This document shows positions 1 through 10,182 of a stretch of DNA of 53,456 nt, in pieces. Within the stretch, counting starts at the first letter, position 1. Each line of letters opens with the position of its first letter. Source of the DNA: a virus; the IMG/VR virus record IMGVR_UViG_3300032050_000182, positions 1 through 53,456 of that record; one strand, given 5' to 3'. The position numbers and the translations under genes are program-made. Below the pieces are notes generated by a model. The model worked only from the letters and a program-made list of their open reading frames with translations. It searched no databases and was not told the origin of the DNA.

Positions 1-2
1 CT

Positions 3-581
3 CTGGCGCAGGCCGGATTCAAGATGGCTGCGGCTGCTTCACGCCCCGGTGCTACGGCGCTTGGTGCGTTGGGTGAAGGTGCCTCTGAAGGTGCCAAGAT
101 GATGTCTGATATCAACAAGCAATACCGCGCCCTCCAGAGTGATTTGGAAGACAAGGTAATGACGTTGCAGCGTTATCAGCAAGAGCGCAAAGAAGGCAAG
201 ATCGACCGCGATATTGAGTTTGAACGCGAACTTGCTAAAGAAATTCGTGGCACAGAAGCGAAGATTGGAGAACTTGCAGAAGAATCTCGTCGGTTCGATG
301 TCACGACTCAACTTACTCGTGAGCAAATCGCGGCTACTCGTGACCGTGGCGCGGGTTCGGCTGAAGAAAAACTCAAGCGTGCCTACGTTAGCGGTGCCAC
401 TCCACAGATAAGACAGGAAGCACTCAGACGGCTTAGCGAGTTGCGTCGCGTTGATGTACGCTTGCTTGCCGAAGAGTTAAAGGCTGAAGCCGCTGAAAAA
501 CGCGCCGCTATGGAAAACCCCTTTGGCGGTATGGGAAGTATGGGAAGTGGTGAAGGCTGGGGCGAAGTAAGAGTTAAGTAA
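3..581 (+). CDS. Internal virion-type protein, C-terminal part (truncated by window edge)
   Basis: The reading frame is open through the left edge of the window, so only the C-terminal ~192 residues are seen; the first internal ATG is at 24. The visible part begins with a small Ala/Gly-rich stretch and continues as a long charged helical, probably coiled-coil, region (repeated Glu/Lys/Arg/Gln), ending in a Gly/Met-rich tail. The stop codon is immediately followed by the start of the 2070-residue protein, indicating one operon. The composition and position resemble internal or ejection proteins of podovirus-like phages, but no specific family is recognised. The role in the virion is inferred from context only. 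Confidence 0.75.
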   Translation: MAQAGFKMAAAASRPGATALGALGEGASEGAKMMSDINKQYRALQSDLEDKVMTLQRYQQERKEGKIDRDIEFERELAKEIRGTEAKIGELAEESRRFDVTTQLTREQIAATRDRGAGSAEEKLKRAYVSGATPQIRQEALRRLSELRRVDVRLLAEELKAEAAEKRAAMENPFGGMGSMGSGEGWGEVRVK

Positions 582-3500
582 ATGCCTACCTACGAGATTA
601 CTGGGCCGGACGGTAAAACTTATAGTATCGATGGCCCGGAAGGGGCTACTCGTGAGCAGGTCATTGCGGCTATTCGTAGGCGGCTCGGCGTACAGCAGGC
701 GGGTTCAAGGCAGGCTGGCTTTGTCGAGTCCTTCAAAGAAGCCGCTACCACTCTAAAGGCTGCACCTGCTGCGGCTAAGTTTGCTGCTGCCGATACTCCT
801 GAAGAAAAGGCCGCTACTCGTAAGGCGTTGCTTGAGCAAGCCGGTGGCGATGAGTTCGACACGACGGCGTTTGCCGATATCAAGGATCTACCGGGTGCGC
901 TTGACTGGGCTAAGCAAGTACTTGGCTCGTCGGCAGGTGCATTGGCTGCACCCGCTTTGGCTGGCGTGGCTACTGGCCCGATTGGTGGCGTGGCTGCACT
1001 TGGCACTCAATACACAACGTCGAATCTTATTCGGCAGGCAGAGGAACAAGAGCGAGCCATTGCCGAAGGCCGTCAGGCTGAAGAGACCTCTGTTGGCAAA
1101 GCGATTGCCGGTGCAGGCGCGTCCACGGCGTTGGACGTTGTTGGCTTCAAGTTCTTCCAGCCCCTGTTTAAATCATTCCCGTTGGTTGGAAAACTCTTTG
1201 GCGAGAGTGGTGAGAAAGGCGCTGCGGAAGCTGGCGATAAAATTAAGCAGGCCATAGAAAACAAATCGCTCACGTTCAAGGGCGGTGTTGCTCGTGGCAT
1301 AGCCGAGGGTGTGGCTTTTGAAGTCCCGCAAGAAATCGCACAGACCGCGATTGAGCGTTGGCAGGCTGGCCTGTCCCTGACTGACTCTGAAGCCAAGAGT
1401 GAGTACATCGAAGCCGGTGCTGGCGCGGTTCTCCTTGGCGGTGGCCTTGGTGGTGCGTCTGGCTTTGTCAGTACTCGTAACGAGAAGCGCAGGGCTGAAG
1501 AAGCATTGCGTGAGAAACAACTTGCTGACGAGAAGGCTAAGAGAGAAGCGGCGGAAGCCGCCCGAGCAGCGGCAGGTGAGCCTGTATCGGCTGAGACAGC
1601 CGCAGAGAAACTTGAGCCTGCGAAGATTGATAATACGCTGCTGGCTAATGCCGAGCGCGTTGTTCGTGAGTTTGGCAACGAAGTAAAGGTAAGCGACCAC
1701 GTAAACAAGTTGGTTGATGAGCTTGGCCTGTCGGTCAAGGATGCCAAGAAGACTCTTAGGGAACTACAAAAGAACAAGATCATCTCTTTGAAAGACGGTA
1801 AGTTTACAGTTAACGCGCCCGAAGTTGATGTGCTGCCCTACGTGGGCAAAGAAGGCGAGACTGATTTAGAAGAAGTTGTAACGGATGAAACCGCAGCACA
1901 AGCCCAAGCCGCACAACAAGCACAACAGGAAGCCGCTCCTACCGGAGCACAGGCTGCTGAAACTGCGACTGCCGCTGGAGAACCTGCTGCCGTTGAAGTT
2001 GGCACAGCAGCCCCAACTGAGATTGCAACCACTGAAGGAGTACAACCTGATGAGTCCGTTGCAGGAATTGCAGATGTCACTGCTGAACCGACTGACGTTG
2101 GAGCAGGTGCAGGAGGCGTTGGAGTGCCTCCATCGGGATCAGTTGCCGCAGGATCAGACCTTGAAGGAACTGAAACTTCAGGATTGGGGGCTGCTACACC
2201 TGCTGCTGAGCGACTTGATGTCGGAGCGGAGGCATCTCAGCCTGCATTAACTAAGAAAGCGCAGGCTCAGGCAGAGGTTGTTCAGCGTAAGGAGCAGCGC
2301 AAGGTTGCCCTGAATGAGTTGACGGTCAACTTAGACAATCTAACTACGCTTCTGCCTGAAGATGCTGAGCAAGATACTGTTAGAGAAATTGCTGCTCTTG
2401 CCAAAAAGCTCGGTGCTGTCTATACGCAATTTGAGCGTCTCCCAAAAAACAAGACCGCTGCATTAGATAAGAAAGAATCTGCTCTTGATGCACAGATCGT
2501 ATCTATCCGTAACAGGATCAACTTCCTGACCGATCTTGTAGTAGAGCAGGGTAAGCCGTTCAAGAGCAAGGCTGAACTCGATGCTGAACTGAAGACGAAC
2601 GAGGCTGAGGCACAGCGCCGTGCTGCCCGTGAAGATGCGGGTGGCTTGTCTGCGACTGAAAAAGCGGAGCCTTTCAACCTTCAACTAGAAGCGCAACTGC
2701 GTAATGGCGTTAATAACGCTATCGACTTCATATCCCAAGACGTTGATCAGAGCCGAAGCGTTCTTCTGGCTCAGCCGCGCAAGCAAGTCATGCAGGATGT
2801 CAAGCGGGGCAAACCTGCTCTTGCTGAAGACATCACAGATACTATCGTTGAGGCCAAGCCTGCGATTGGTGGACGCCGCGTTGAAGCGGATGAAAAGCGC
2901 CAGATAGGTATTAAAGTATCTGAGGTTCTGTCAGGTCTGACAGAGCTTCTTAGCCGTGTCAGTTTCCAAGACTCTGCGGTGCAGATTGAAGGTGACGCAA
3001 ACACAGATCCAAATGTGTTCACCCGACTGCGGCAGGACAACCGTCTTGCTGAGTATGATCCGAAGACCAACACGTTCTACTTCACACGTGACGGTCTCTC
3101 AAGCAAGGTCTTCCTGCACGAAGCGGTACACGCTGCGACTGTAAAGATATTAAGGGCTTTTGAGACTGCACCAGACAGTCTTACGCCTAGTCAGCGTGAC
3201 GGCGCTGAACACATGATTAAAATCTACACCGAGGCAAAGAAGAAGCTCGGTGGGCGGTTCCGTAATGAGTTTGAGAACGTATATGAGTTCGTCAGTGGCG
3301 TGGCTACCGACAAGAAACTACAGCGCGAACTAGCGAAGATCTCTCGTCCCAATCTCGCCAAGTACACCAAGCGTGTCACGACTCTGTGGAATCAGTTCAC
3401 GGAAGCGTTGGCTAAGATGTTTGGTATTGATAGCCGCAAGGGGACTAAGGGTCGAATCCTCGACGAGAACGTACTTCCTCCAGAAGTCTCCGGCACAAGC

Positions 3501-6500
3501 CGCTTAGTACCGGGCGATGCTGGCTATCAAGGCAACCTGCTGCTTGAGGCATCGCAGGCTCTTCAGTACATCATCTCTGCACCCGAGAAGGGCGTGGATG
3601 TGGCTCCTCTGCCTGCCCGTGGTCGGCGTGGTAAGGGTCAGCGTCTCGTTGCTCCTACCCAAAAGATGACGTTAGAAGAGGCGATTGCTGCTGACACGGT
3701 TAGGTACAAAAAGAAGTACGACAAGCCAAGCACCGTCAAAAAATTGGCTAACTTCTTCTCTGGTCAGGATGGCTACGAGTGGCTTGCCCGTAAGTTTCAG
3801 AACGACCGTCGCCCGTTGGTCTGGCTGCAAGAACAGTTGCGCCGTGCGGGACTACTGAAATATGGCGGTAAGGATGCCAACAACCTGTATGACTTAATTG
3901 CTCTGTCGTCAGGTAAGGCATTCCACAACATGACTCAGTACATGCAGAGCCATTTTGACGACGTTCATAAGGCTATCAAGGACTACGCGAACGCGAAGGG
4001 TATCGATGTAGATACAGCGTTGATCCGTCTTAGCCGGTACTTGACTGCCCGTCACGAGCCTGAACGCAGGCATGTGAAGTATTTGATGAACGTGCCGCTG
4101 AATAATACGACTAAGGTTCGTAGTGCGGTGCTTGGCGTCGAGGGCACCCCTGCGATGCTACGTGAGTTCATTCTCCGTGAGTTGCATAAGCCACAGGATC
4201 TAGTCAGCAACGGCAAAGCCAAGCAATACCGTCAGGTTCTAGAGCAACTCGTTCAGAAGTACAAGGACAAGGACGGCGTAAGCACGACCAAGGCTAAGCC
4301 CGGTTCGATGTCTCTGGACGAGAACGCGCCTGAATACACGGTACTTGGCACGTTGGATAAGGAACTCATTGCCGAAACAATGAGGGATTTCGAAGCTGAT
4401 CAGGCCAATGAAGCAACGGCTGCGTCAATGAAGCAGTTGCTCGACGCTTTAGAAGTCATCAAGGAAAACTCCAAGATGCTGGATCGGGAGGCAAACTACT
4501 GGTCGCCCCCGGTTGATAACATCGTGAACTTCTACGGCTATCAGTACTACGTGCCGTTCAAAGGTAAGCCGCCCAAAGAGACTGATGTCAGCGAAGGCGA
4601 TGAGCGGTTTGAGATTGGCGGCCCCCGTCTGGGTGGCGAACTGTCCGAGGCCGCGCAAGCCGCTGAAGGTCGTATATCCGACTCCGAAAACGTGATCTTG
4701 CAGTTGCTTTCGGACGGTACAAAATCGACGATGCGGGCCGGGCGTAGCGGAGTTACTCAGGCCATTAAGAATCTCATTCAGGATGGCTACATCCGTGGCA
4801 GCAAGAGTCCCAAGGTCGTCAAGTTTGAAGACCGCTATAAGGGATTTGACCCGTCTGAGTTGCGCGGTGAGAACAAGATCTTCCACCACACGCCGGAAGG
4901 CAACATCGAAGTCTTCACCATCAATGATAACGTGATGCGTGATGCCATCCGTCGTGCATATCAGACGCCGAGTCCGTTCATTGAGTTCGCCAACAAGATC
5001 ACGAGCGGCATCGGTCACTTCCACACCCGATACAACCCTGCCTTCTACCCGTACAACTTTGTCCGTGACGCGCTAACCAACGCCTTCACGATGAGTTCGG
5101 AAATGGGGCCGAAAGCAGCGTTCGACTACATCGGCGCTGTGGCTGTACAAGTAGGCAAGATGGGTCTGGTCAAGACGGGTCGTGTTGCCAAAATGTATGC
5201 TGAGGGCCGCGTCTCAGAAATTGAGGCGATGGCTAAGAAAGATCCAGACGTTGCCAACATTCTTGAGTATCTCGAAGAAGGCGGTCGAACGACGTACATC
5301 CAAGGCTTGTCTTTGGAGAGCCAGAAGGAAGAACTTGCCAAGAGCATCGGCAACCAGAAGTACGCACGTACCTCCGAGCAGATCAACAAGTGGGTTGATA
5401 TCTGGGCAGACTCGTTTGAATTCACGAGCCGTGCCGCTGCCTACTCGGTAGCCAAGAGTAACGCTATGGCGCGTGGTGCTACAGAAGCCGAAGCCCGTCA
5501 GGAAGCCGCCGCCTACGCCAAGAACCTCGCTAACTTTGAGCAGGTCGGTGAATACGGCAGAACGGCAGGCGCACTCTTTATGTTCTTCCGTCCGGCTGCG
5601 ACGGGTGCTGTCCGTGCCTTCGACTCAATGGCTCCGCTGTTCCAGAACCTAGAGGCTGCTGAAGCCCGGTTGCCACCCGGCATTCGTGAGAACCCGGAGG
5701 CTATGGCCAAGTTCCGTGAGAACTTCATCAGACAACAGGACATGGCTCGGGCTACGGTCTACGGCCTCCTCGGTGCGGGTGCGACGTTGTATCTCATGGC
5801 TTACATGGCCTCGGATGACGACGAGTTAGGTCGCAACAAAGTCGAGACGGATGACATGGCTCTTTGGACGCGCAACCTGCGCCTGCCGCTTGGCATCATC
5901 GGCAAGGAAGGCTTTCTGCAACTGCCGTGGGGCTTCGGTCTTGGCGCGTTCGGTGCTGCTGGCGCACAGGTAGCGGGCGCTGCCTTCGGTAAAACGTCCA
6001 TGAAAGACATGGCTGTGAACATGACGAACGTAGCCTTGGATTCGTTCATGCCGTTGCCGGTGTCGCGTATCGATCCTACGGAGAACTTCCCGGCGTGGAT
6101 CGTGGACTCCATCGTGCCTTCGGCAGCGCGTCCGTTTGTTGAGTTTGCGATGAACGTCGATGGCCTCGGTCGTGAGATCTACAACAACCGTGCGACCAAG
6201 TACGGTGAAGCCTACACGGGTGGCAAGAACGTGCCTGAACTCTATAAGACGATGGCGCAGGGCATGTTTGAGTTCACAAACGGCGATATCAAAGTCCAGC
6301 CGAACACGTTGTACTTCTGGACTAATAATTACTTAGACGGTATCTCGCGTATCGCGCACAGTGCATACGGCATCGGCCTGACGGCGGCGGGAGATAAAGA
6401 CTTCGATGCTAAGACTGACCTTGTTCTCTTCAGCAGTTTTGTGGGTCGTAAGTCGAACTATGATGGCCGCGAGTTTGCACAGGTAGAAAAGAAGATTGAA

Positions 6501-6794
6501 GACAAGGCCGACACGCTTCGTTCTCTTGAGAACACGGCTAAACTAACTGGTGATGTTGAGTCGCTACGCCGGTACTATGAGCGTTTTCCGAATGACAAGG
6601 CGATTATTTACATCTACAACAAGCAGAAAAATAATCGGCTGCGTAACCTTCAGGAAATACGTAATGCCGTGGATAGTAATAAGAATTACACGCCGAAGCA
6701 GAAGAAAGAAATCATCGATCAAATTGATCTGGAACGAAACTACATCAAGCGCGGCTTGATCGAAACCTTCCGACAGTACGGCGTGAATCCTTAA
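582..6794 (+). CDS. Giant polyvalent internal virion protein with zincin-like HExxH motif
   Basis: This 2070-residue protein opens with a short module (YEITGPDGKTYSIDGPEGAT) common at the start of large phage internal proteins. Residues ~100-290 are hydrophobic and Gly/Ala-rich, ~300-345 form a coiled coil, and ~348-412 could be a winged helix. An Ala/Gln/Glu low-complexity linker follows (~430-560). A zinc metallopeptidase-like HEAVH sits at 846-850 with a possible third ligand Glu at ~902. Residues ~1450-1700 resemble the LPD38-type 'large polyvalent protein associated' domain (NPAFYPYNFVRDA, later FFRPAATGA), followed by a hydrophobic helix at ~1724-1746. Known relatives are packaged in the capsid and ejected into the host. 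The gene directly follows another internal-protein gene and ends by overlapping a convergent gene by 4 bp. The protease activity is inference. Confidence 0.85.
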   Translation: MPTYEITGPDGKTYSIDGPEGATREQVIAAIRRRLGVQQAGSRQAGFVESFKEAATTLKAAPAAAKFAAADTPEEKAATRKALLEQAGGDEFDTTAFADIKDLPGALDWAKQVLGSSAGALAAPALAGVATGPIGGVAALGTQYTTSNLIRQAEEQERAIAEGRQAEETSVGKAIAGAGASTALDVVGFKFFQPLFKSFPLVGKLFGESGEKGAAEAGDKIKQAIENKSLTFKGGVARGIAEGVAFEVPQEIAQTAIERWQAGLSLTDSEAKSEYIEAGAGAVLLGGGLGGASGFVSTRNEKRRAEEALREKQLADEKAKREAAEAARAAAGEPVSAETAAEKLEPAKIDNTLLANAERVVREFGNEVKVSDHVNKLVDELGLSVKDAKKTLRELQKNKIISLKDGKFTVNAPEVDVLPYVGKEGETDLEEVVTDETAAQAQAAQQAQQEAAPTGAQAAETATAAGEPAAVEVGTAAPTEIATTEGVQPDESVAGIADVTAEPTDVGAGAGGVGVPPSGSVAAGSDLEGTETSGLGAATPAAERLDVGAEASQPALTKKAQAQAEVVQRKEQRKVALNELTVNLDNLTTLLPEDAEQDTVREIAALAKKLGAVYTQFERLPKNKTAALDKKESALDAQIVSIRNRINFLTDLVVEQGKPFKSKAELDAELKTNEAEAQRRAAREDAGGLSATEKAEPFNLQLEAQLRNGVNNAIDFISQDVDQSRSVLLAQPRKQVMQDVKRGKPALAEDITDTIVEAKPAIGGRRVEADEKRQIGIKVSEVLSGLTELLSRVSFQDSAVQIEGDANTDPNVFTRLRQDNRLAEYDPKTNTFYFTRDGLSSKVFLHEAVHAATVKILRAFETAPDSLTPSQRDGAEHMIKIYTEAKKKLGGRFRNEFENVYEFVSGVATDKKLQRELAKISRPNLAKYTKRVTTLWNQFTEALAKMFGIDSRKGTKGRILDENVLPPEVSGTSRLVPGDAGYQGNLLLEASQALQYIISAPEKGVDVAPLPARGRRGKGQRLVAPTQKMTLEEAIAADTVRYKKKYDKPSTVKKLANFFSGQDGYEWLARKFQNDRRPLVWLQEQLRRAGLLKYGGKDANNLYDLIALSSGKAFHNMTQYMQSHFDDVHKAIKDYANAKGIDVDTALIRLSRYLTARHEPERRHVKYLMNVPLNNTTKVRSAVLGVEGTPAMLREFILRELHKPQDLVSNGKAKQYRQVLEQLVQKYKDKDGVSTTKAKPGSMSLDENAPEYTVLGTLDKELIAETMRDFEADQANEATAASMKQLLDALEVIKENSKMLDREANYWSPPVDNIVNFYGYQYYVPFKGKPPKETDVSEGDERFEIGGPRLGGELSEAAQAAEGRISDSENVILQLLSDGTKSTMRAGRSGVTQAIKNLIQDGYIRGSKSPKVVKFEDRYKGFDPSELRGENKIFHHTPEGNIEVFTINDNVMRDAIRRAYQTPSPFIEFANKITSGIGHFHTRYNPAFYPYNFVRDALTNAFTMSSEMGPKAAFDYIGAVAVQVGKMGLVKTGRVAKMYAEGRVSEIEAMAKKDPDVANILEYLEEGGRTTYIQGLSLESQKEELAKSIGNQKYARTSEQINKWVDIWADSFEFTSRAAAYSVAKSNAMARGATEAEARQEAAAYAKNLANFEQVGEYGRTAGALFMFFRPAATGAVRAFDSMAPLFQNLEAAEARLPPGIRENPEAMAKFRENFIRQQDMARATVYGLLGAGATLYLMAYMASDDDELGRNKVETDDMALWTRNLRLPLGIIGKEGFLQLPWGFGLGAFGAAGAQVAGAAFGKTSMKDMAVNMTNVALDSFMPLPVSRIDPTENFPAWIVDSIVPSAARPFVEFAMNVDGLGREIYNNRATKYGEAYTGGKNVPELYKTMAQGMFEFTNGDIKVQPNTLYFWTNNYLDGISRIAHSAYGIGLTAAGDKDFDAKTDLVLFSSFVGRKSNYDGREFAQVEKKIEDKADTLRSLENTAKLTGDVESLRRYYERFPNDKAIIYIYNKQKNNRLRNLQEIRNAVDSNKNYTPKQKKEIIDQIDLERNYIKRGLIETFRQYGVNP

Positions 6795-6997
6795 GCGAGC
6801 CTCCACACCCGCACACCAATAAGCCCGTCCTTACTGGACGGGTATACCCTGACTTTAACTTTTGCTTTCTTAGCTGAAGTGTCTATTTTGTAGACCATCT
6901 CTGCTGGCTTGAGAGTAGGCACGAAGAAACTGTCCCCAATCTTCATGAAGTCGAAAGGGAACAGCCACTCCGGTTCCTCAATCCTTACGGAGTTCAT
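6791..6997 (-). CDS. Small conserved phage protein, 68 aa
   Basis: This short protein carries a motif typical of many phage genomes, FPFDFMKIGDSFFVPT, followed by a Lys/Val-rich beta-like segment. Its function is unknown. The start overlaps the last 20 nt of the upstream primase-helicase gene, and the stop overlaps the convergent 2070-residue gene by 4 bp, so it is the last gene of the leftward block. The conserved composition and tight packing support a real gene. Confidence 0.75.
   Translation of the reverse strand: MNSVRIEEPEWLFPFDFMKIGDSFFVPTLKPAEMVYKIDTSAKKAKVKVRVYPSSKDGLIGVRVWRLA
6824..6842. other. Strong inverted repeat near convergent gene ends
   Basis: CCCGTCC and GGACGGG form a perfect 7-bp stem around TTACT, about 30 nt past the stop of the plus-strand giant gene and inside the 3' part of the minus-strand small gene. 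There is no T-tract on either side, so it is not a canonical terminator. It could still pause or stabilise transcripts where the two transcription units meet. Confidence 0.35.
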
Positions 6998-9794
6998 TCA
7001 CCAAGTTCTCTACGTTCTCGTCCTTGAATGCGTACGCCCAGACCGGATGGAAACTAGAACCGCCCTTCCAACCTGCGCCGAGACGCTTCTTCTTGGTGTC
7101 AACCAACAACCCCTGTGAAGTCATCACGTGTTCAAACTTGCGGATGCTGATGCCACGTGAGGCCAAGAACTTATTCAGTTCCGTGCGTGATACGTAGTAC
7201 ATCTTTGTATCCATCTCGATACGCCCGATCAACTGCCTCGGGTCGTACTGATTGACCAGACGCTCGCCGTCGAAGATCAAGAACGTGGACTGATTGTTGT
7301 TGCAGAACTCACCAAGCAGAGTCTTGTAGTCGCTCGGGTCAATCTTCACCGCACGGTCGCGGATGTCCATGATGTCAGTCAAGACCTTCTGATAAATGTG
7401 TTCCAGATCAAGGCTGATGATCTCGGCTTCGTTGGCAATCTCACCACCCGCAAACGCCGCTGCCACCAAACTCTCATAGAAGCGATGGCTCACATCGTCA
7501 CCGAAGTCGGCACGGAACCGATACTGCCACTTCTCAATCTTGCGCTTAACCTCATCTACGCCGATCTTATATACGTACTTGATGAACATCGGCCCTGCGT
7601 GCCCATAGTTGAAGCGGAATGGGTTAAACAACTTCATACCCACTTCGCGGGTCAGGCTGTGCGGTCGCTTCACATCAAACTCAACAATACGAGCCACCTC
7701 ACCATCCGGGCTTGCCTTCAGTTGCTGCAACTTATCGTAGAGCGGAGAGTTCGTAGTAAAGATAGCAATCAGCGATGCCGTCATCTCCAAATCACGTTCT
7801 GCGTTGACCGAAGACTGCATACGCAACTTGGCCTTACCCTGCGAGATCCGGTGAGCCAGACGAGAGATAGCCTCGGGGTCTGCGTTCGATGCCTCATCGA
7901 TACCGAGCGGCAGGTTCTTCAGGTTAAGCAAACGTCCAACGAAAGCGTTGTCCGTTGCGTTGCCATCCAACACGCTGAGTTCTCGTGGATCGCCCCAGAT
8001 CGACAAGGCTGAATACATGGCACTCGTCTTACCCGTGCCTGACTCGGCACTAGCGAAGGACACGCATACACCCGCAGTCGGGGTCAGGTACATAAGAGGA
8101 GAGCCGAATCCACAGAGCATACCGAAGGCATGCAACTCATAGCCCGGTGCGTCCAGTGCGTTGGCTGATTCCTTCCACAGATCGTACTCACCAACCGGAT
8201 TCAGCAGTTTAGAAATGTTCCGTACCAACGGACTGGCAGACGCCTTCACCGTTTCTCCGGTCGGGATAATCTCGTTCCCACCAATCACGAACGCATCGTG
8301 ATTCTCTGTCCATCCCATTTGCATACGCATAATTTCGGCCTTGTGTTTGCTCATCAAGTATTGGTTCCACTTGATTACATAGTTCTGTAGGTGAACCAAG
8401 TGGGTCGGAAGAAAGGTAACGCTGTTACTACTAAGGATCTTTTTAAAGAAATCAATGGCGTAGACCCAACTCATCGGCAATATAAATTCACGGAGCGGGT
8501 CGTGCTGCATCAGGTGGCGCATCAACATGCACTCACCGTCCGCTGGGCTATACATTCTCTTAACAGGAAAGAGATCATTAACTGACAGACAGATCGGATC
8601 TTGCTGCTGCTTTATACCTTCCTCGTCCACCTTGGGAGGAGGCACGAAATACACACCCCCGTTGCGGCCACGAGTGTATGGCTTCAAGAATGGTGGGAAT
8701 GTAGGAATCTCTTGGGGATTCTCCGAGAGCCGAACTGTGTCCTCCTCGGACATTTCCTTTGTCGGGGCTTCGACGAGCCGCTTTCCGATAGCAAGTGGGT
8801 TTGTGATTCGTCCCTTGAGGGGGCATCCTTCACAGCCACCGGGGTTGAGTTCGTCAAACTTCTCACACGAGAAGGGCTTACCAAATGCTTGGTTGGCTTT
8901 CTTAACGGTGTTTTCATAGTTATAGCCGGGGTGATCCTCAGACATGAGGTGGATGGCAGATTCCCAATCGGTGCAATGCCGTGCAATCGATAACCCCGCA
9001 TACCACATTGGCTCTTCCAACGTGGCGGCATTCATAAGGATGTGCTTGATCTGAGCGCAGCCCTCGCCGCTCAGACTACTCTCAGCAATGTCTTGGAACG
9101 TGGTCTCGTAGTTGTCGAGCCGCGCTATCTTCTTCGTATCTTCGTCCAAGCCCTTGGGGAACATGTCCAACAGGGACTTAGTATCGGGTTCGACGACACC
9201 CAGAAAGTCCTTGAAGTCTTCAAAACTGTACTGCCCAAAGTCTTCATCAAGCAGGCGAGTCGGTACAGGTTCGTCCTTCTTGTAATTAAACGTCTCAGGA
9301 CAGCGTAGGATTCTCGCTGCATCCGCTGTGACAGCAGGATCAATCTTGATGTGATCCAAACATAACTGTTTGAATTTGAGTGCGTAGGGCTTCCACTCCT
9401 CGGTAGGAATGTCCTGATCAAATAGCCAATACGCATGGACACCGCCGCCCGAATCCACGCGGACTGGAGGCGGAAGACCCACAATAGATATGAAGTCATC
9501 AAGCGAGGCTAATGCCTCTTCCTTGGTGCGGTACTTCTTCGGATTGTCACCTACGTCCAGATCGATAAAGAACGACCGGCAATAGATGGCATTCTCGGCA
9601 CGACGGCTATAGCCGTTGAACGTGTTTAACGCGACGAATACATTTTGGTTTACCTCTTTCAGTCCTTCAACAATTTCAAACAATTCGCCGAGTGTCTCTG
9701 CAAACTCGTTGGTAATCTTACCTTCTCTGTCGATTCCAGCAGCACAGTAAACACCCTGCGACGGCAATGCTTTCTCGTAGAATTCTTTTATCAT
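6978..9794 (-). CDS. Primase-helicase: AEP-like primase fused to a DUF927/SF3-like ATPase
   Basis: The 938-residue protein likely primes and unwinds phage DNA. The N-terminal region has the archaeo-eukaryotic primase signature: FFIDLD with Asp78/Asp80, SGGGVH with His120, and a downstream Asp152...Arg161-Arg164 segment. A middle Cys-rich zone (Cys246, Cys274, Cys310, Cys321, Cys324) probably binds zinc or Fe-S. The C-terminal half is a P-loop ATPase: Walker A ESGTGKTS with Lys589, Walker B LGIDEAS with Asp633/Glu634, and a sensor-like TTNSP, closest in feel to DUF927/SF3 helicases. The gene lies downstream of an HTH gene and a hairpin terminator. It has a weak Shine-Dalgarno sequence. The domain family assignment is from motif memory; a replicative role is well supported. 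Confidence 0.85.
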   Translation of the reverse strand: MIKEFYEKALPSQGVYCAAGIDREGKITNEFAETLGELFEIVEGLKEVNQNVFVALNTFNGYSRRAENAIYCRSFFIDLDVGDNPKKYRTKEEALASLDDFISIVGLPPPVRVDSGGGVHAYWLFDQDIPTEEWKPYALKFKQLCLDHIKIDPAVTADAARILRCPETFNYKKDEPVPTRLLDEDFGQYSFEDFKDFLGVVEPDTKSLLDMFPKGLDEDTKKIARLDNYETTFQDIAESSLSGEGCAQIKHILMNAATLEEPMWYAGLSIARHCTDWESAIHLMSEDHPGYNYENTVKKANQAFGKPFSCEKFDELNPGGCEGCPLKGRITNPLAIGKRLVEAPTKEMSEEDTVRLSENPQEIPTFPPFLKPYTRGRNGGVYFVPPPKVDEEGIKQQQDPICLSVNDLFPVKRMYSPADGECMLMRHLMQHDPLREFILPMSWVYAIDFFKKILSSNSVTFLPTHLVHLQNYVIKWNQYLMSKHKAEIMRMQMGWTENHDAFVIGGNEIIPTGETVKASASPLVRNISKLLNPVGEYDLWKESANALDAPGYELHAFGMLCGFGSPLMYLTPTAGVCVSFASAESGTGKTSAMYSALSIWGDPRELSVLDGNATDNAFVGRLLNLKNLPLGIDEASNADPEAISRLAHRISQGKAKLRMQSSVNAERDLEMTASLIAIFTTNSPLYDKLQQLKASPDGEVARIVEFDVKRPHSLTREVGMKLFNPFRFNYGHAGPMFIKYVYKIGVDEVKRKIEKWQYRFRADFGDDVSHRFYESLVAAAFAGGEIANEAEIISLDLEHIYQKVLTDIMDIRDRAVKIDPSDYKTLLGEFCNNNQSTFLIFDGERLVNQYDPRQLIGRIEMDTKMYYVSRTELNKFLASRGISIRKFEHVMTSQGLLVDTKKKRLGAGWKGGSSFHPVWAYAFKDENVENLVNELRKD

Positions 9795-9808
9795 GACCGC
9801 TCACAGAT

Positions 9809-9836
9809 AAAAAAGCGGGGCGACGGCCACCCCGCT
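9809..9836 (-). terminator. Rho-independent terminator downstream of HTH gene
   Basis: On the minus strand the hairpin AGCGGGG/CCCCGCT (7-bp stem, 9-nt loop) is followed directly by six T residues (A-run at 9809-9814 on plus). It lies between the HTH gene and the primase-helicase, so it would attenuate leftward transcription before the primase gene. Confidence 0.8.
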
Positions 9837-9861
9837 AACACCTATAGACTAACGACTCAGA

Positions 9862-10173
9862 TCAAACCTGACCTCCAACCATGTCTTCGATGTAGAGTTT
9901 CGCATCGATCATATTGGAAGCCGGAAGCCTACCAAACTCCATGTCTTTCTCTACAAGAGTCATGAAGGCTTCGACCATCTTGCGCTTCTCCTCACGGATA
10001 CCTTGGCCACGAAACCACGCATACACAGTCATGCGTGAGATCTTCAATGCTTTAGCCACGTACGTCGCAGGGAGATTGGCCTCGACACACAGCCTACCGA
10101 GTTTGACACCCAGACGAGTAGGGTCTGCGTCCTTCAGGCCGAGCAGAAATTCGTAACTGTATGAACGAGGCAT
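9862..10173 (-). CDS. Small HTH DNA-binding protein (XRE-like)
   Basis: This 103-residue protein contains a helix-turn-helix at about residues 36-56 (NLPATYVAKALKISRMTVYA), followed by WFRGQGIRE and a charged helix. Proteins beginning MPRSYSYEF with this HTH are common in phages and are taken to be regulators or replication accessory proteins; the target is unknown. The gene is 9 nt downstream of the candidate ssDNA-binding gene and ends just before a strong terminator, so it may regulate the replication genes. No partner operator was identified. Confidence 0.8.
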   Translation of the reverse strand: MPRSYSYEFLLGLKDADPTRLGVKLGRLCVEANLPATYVAKALKISRMTVYAWFRGQGIREEKRKMVEAFMTLVEKDMEFGRLPASNMIDAKLYIEDMVGGQV

Positions 10174-10182
10174 GGCTGCTCC

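Noticed and set aside
4449-5024. 191-codon minus-strand frame inside the giant protein gene
   Set aside because: It is antisense to a conserved region (LPD38-like area) with no Shine-Dalgarno and no phage-like motifs.
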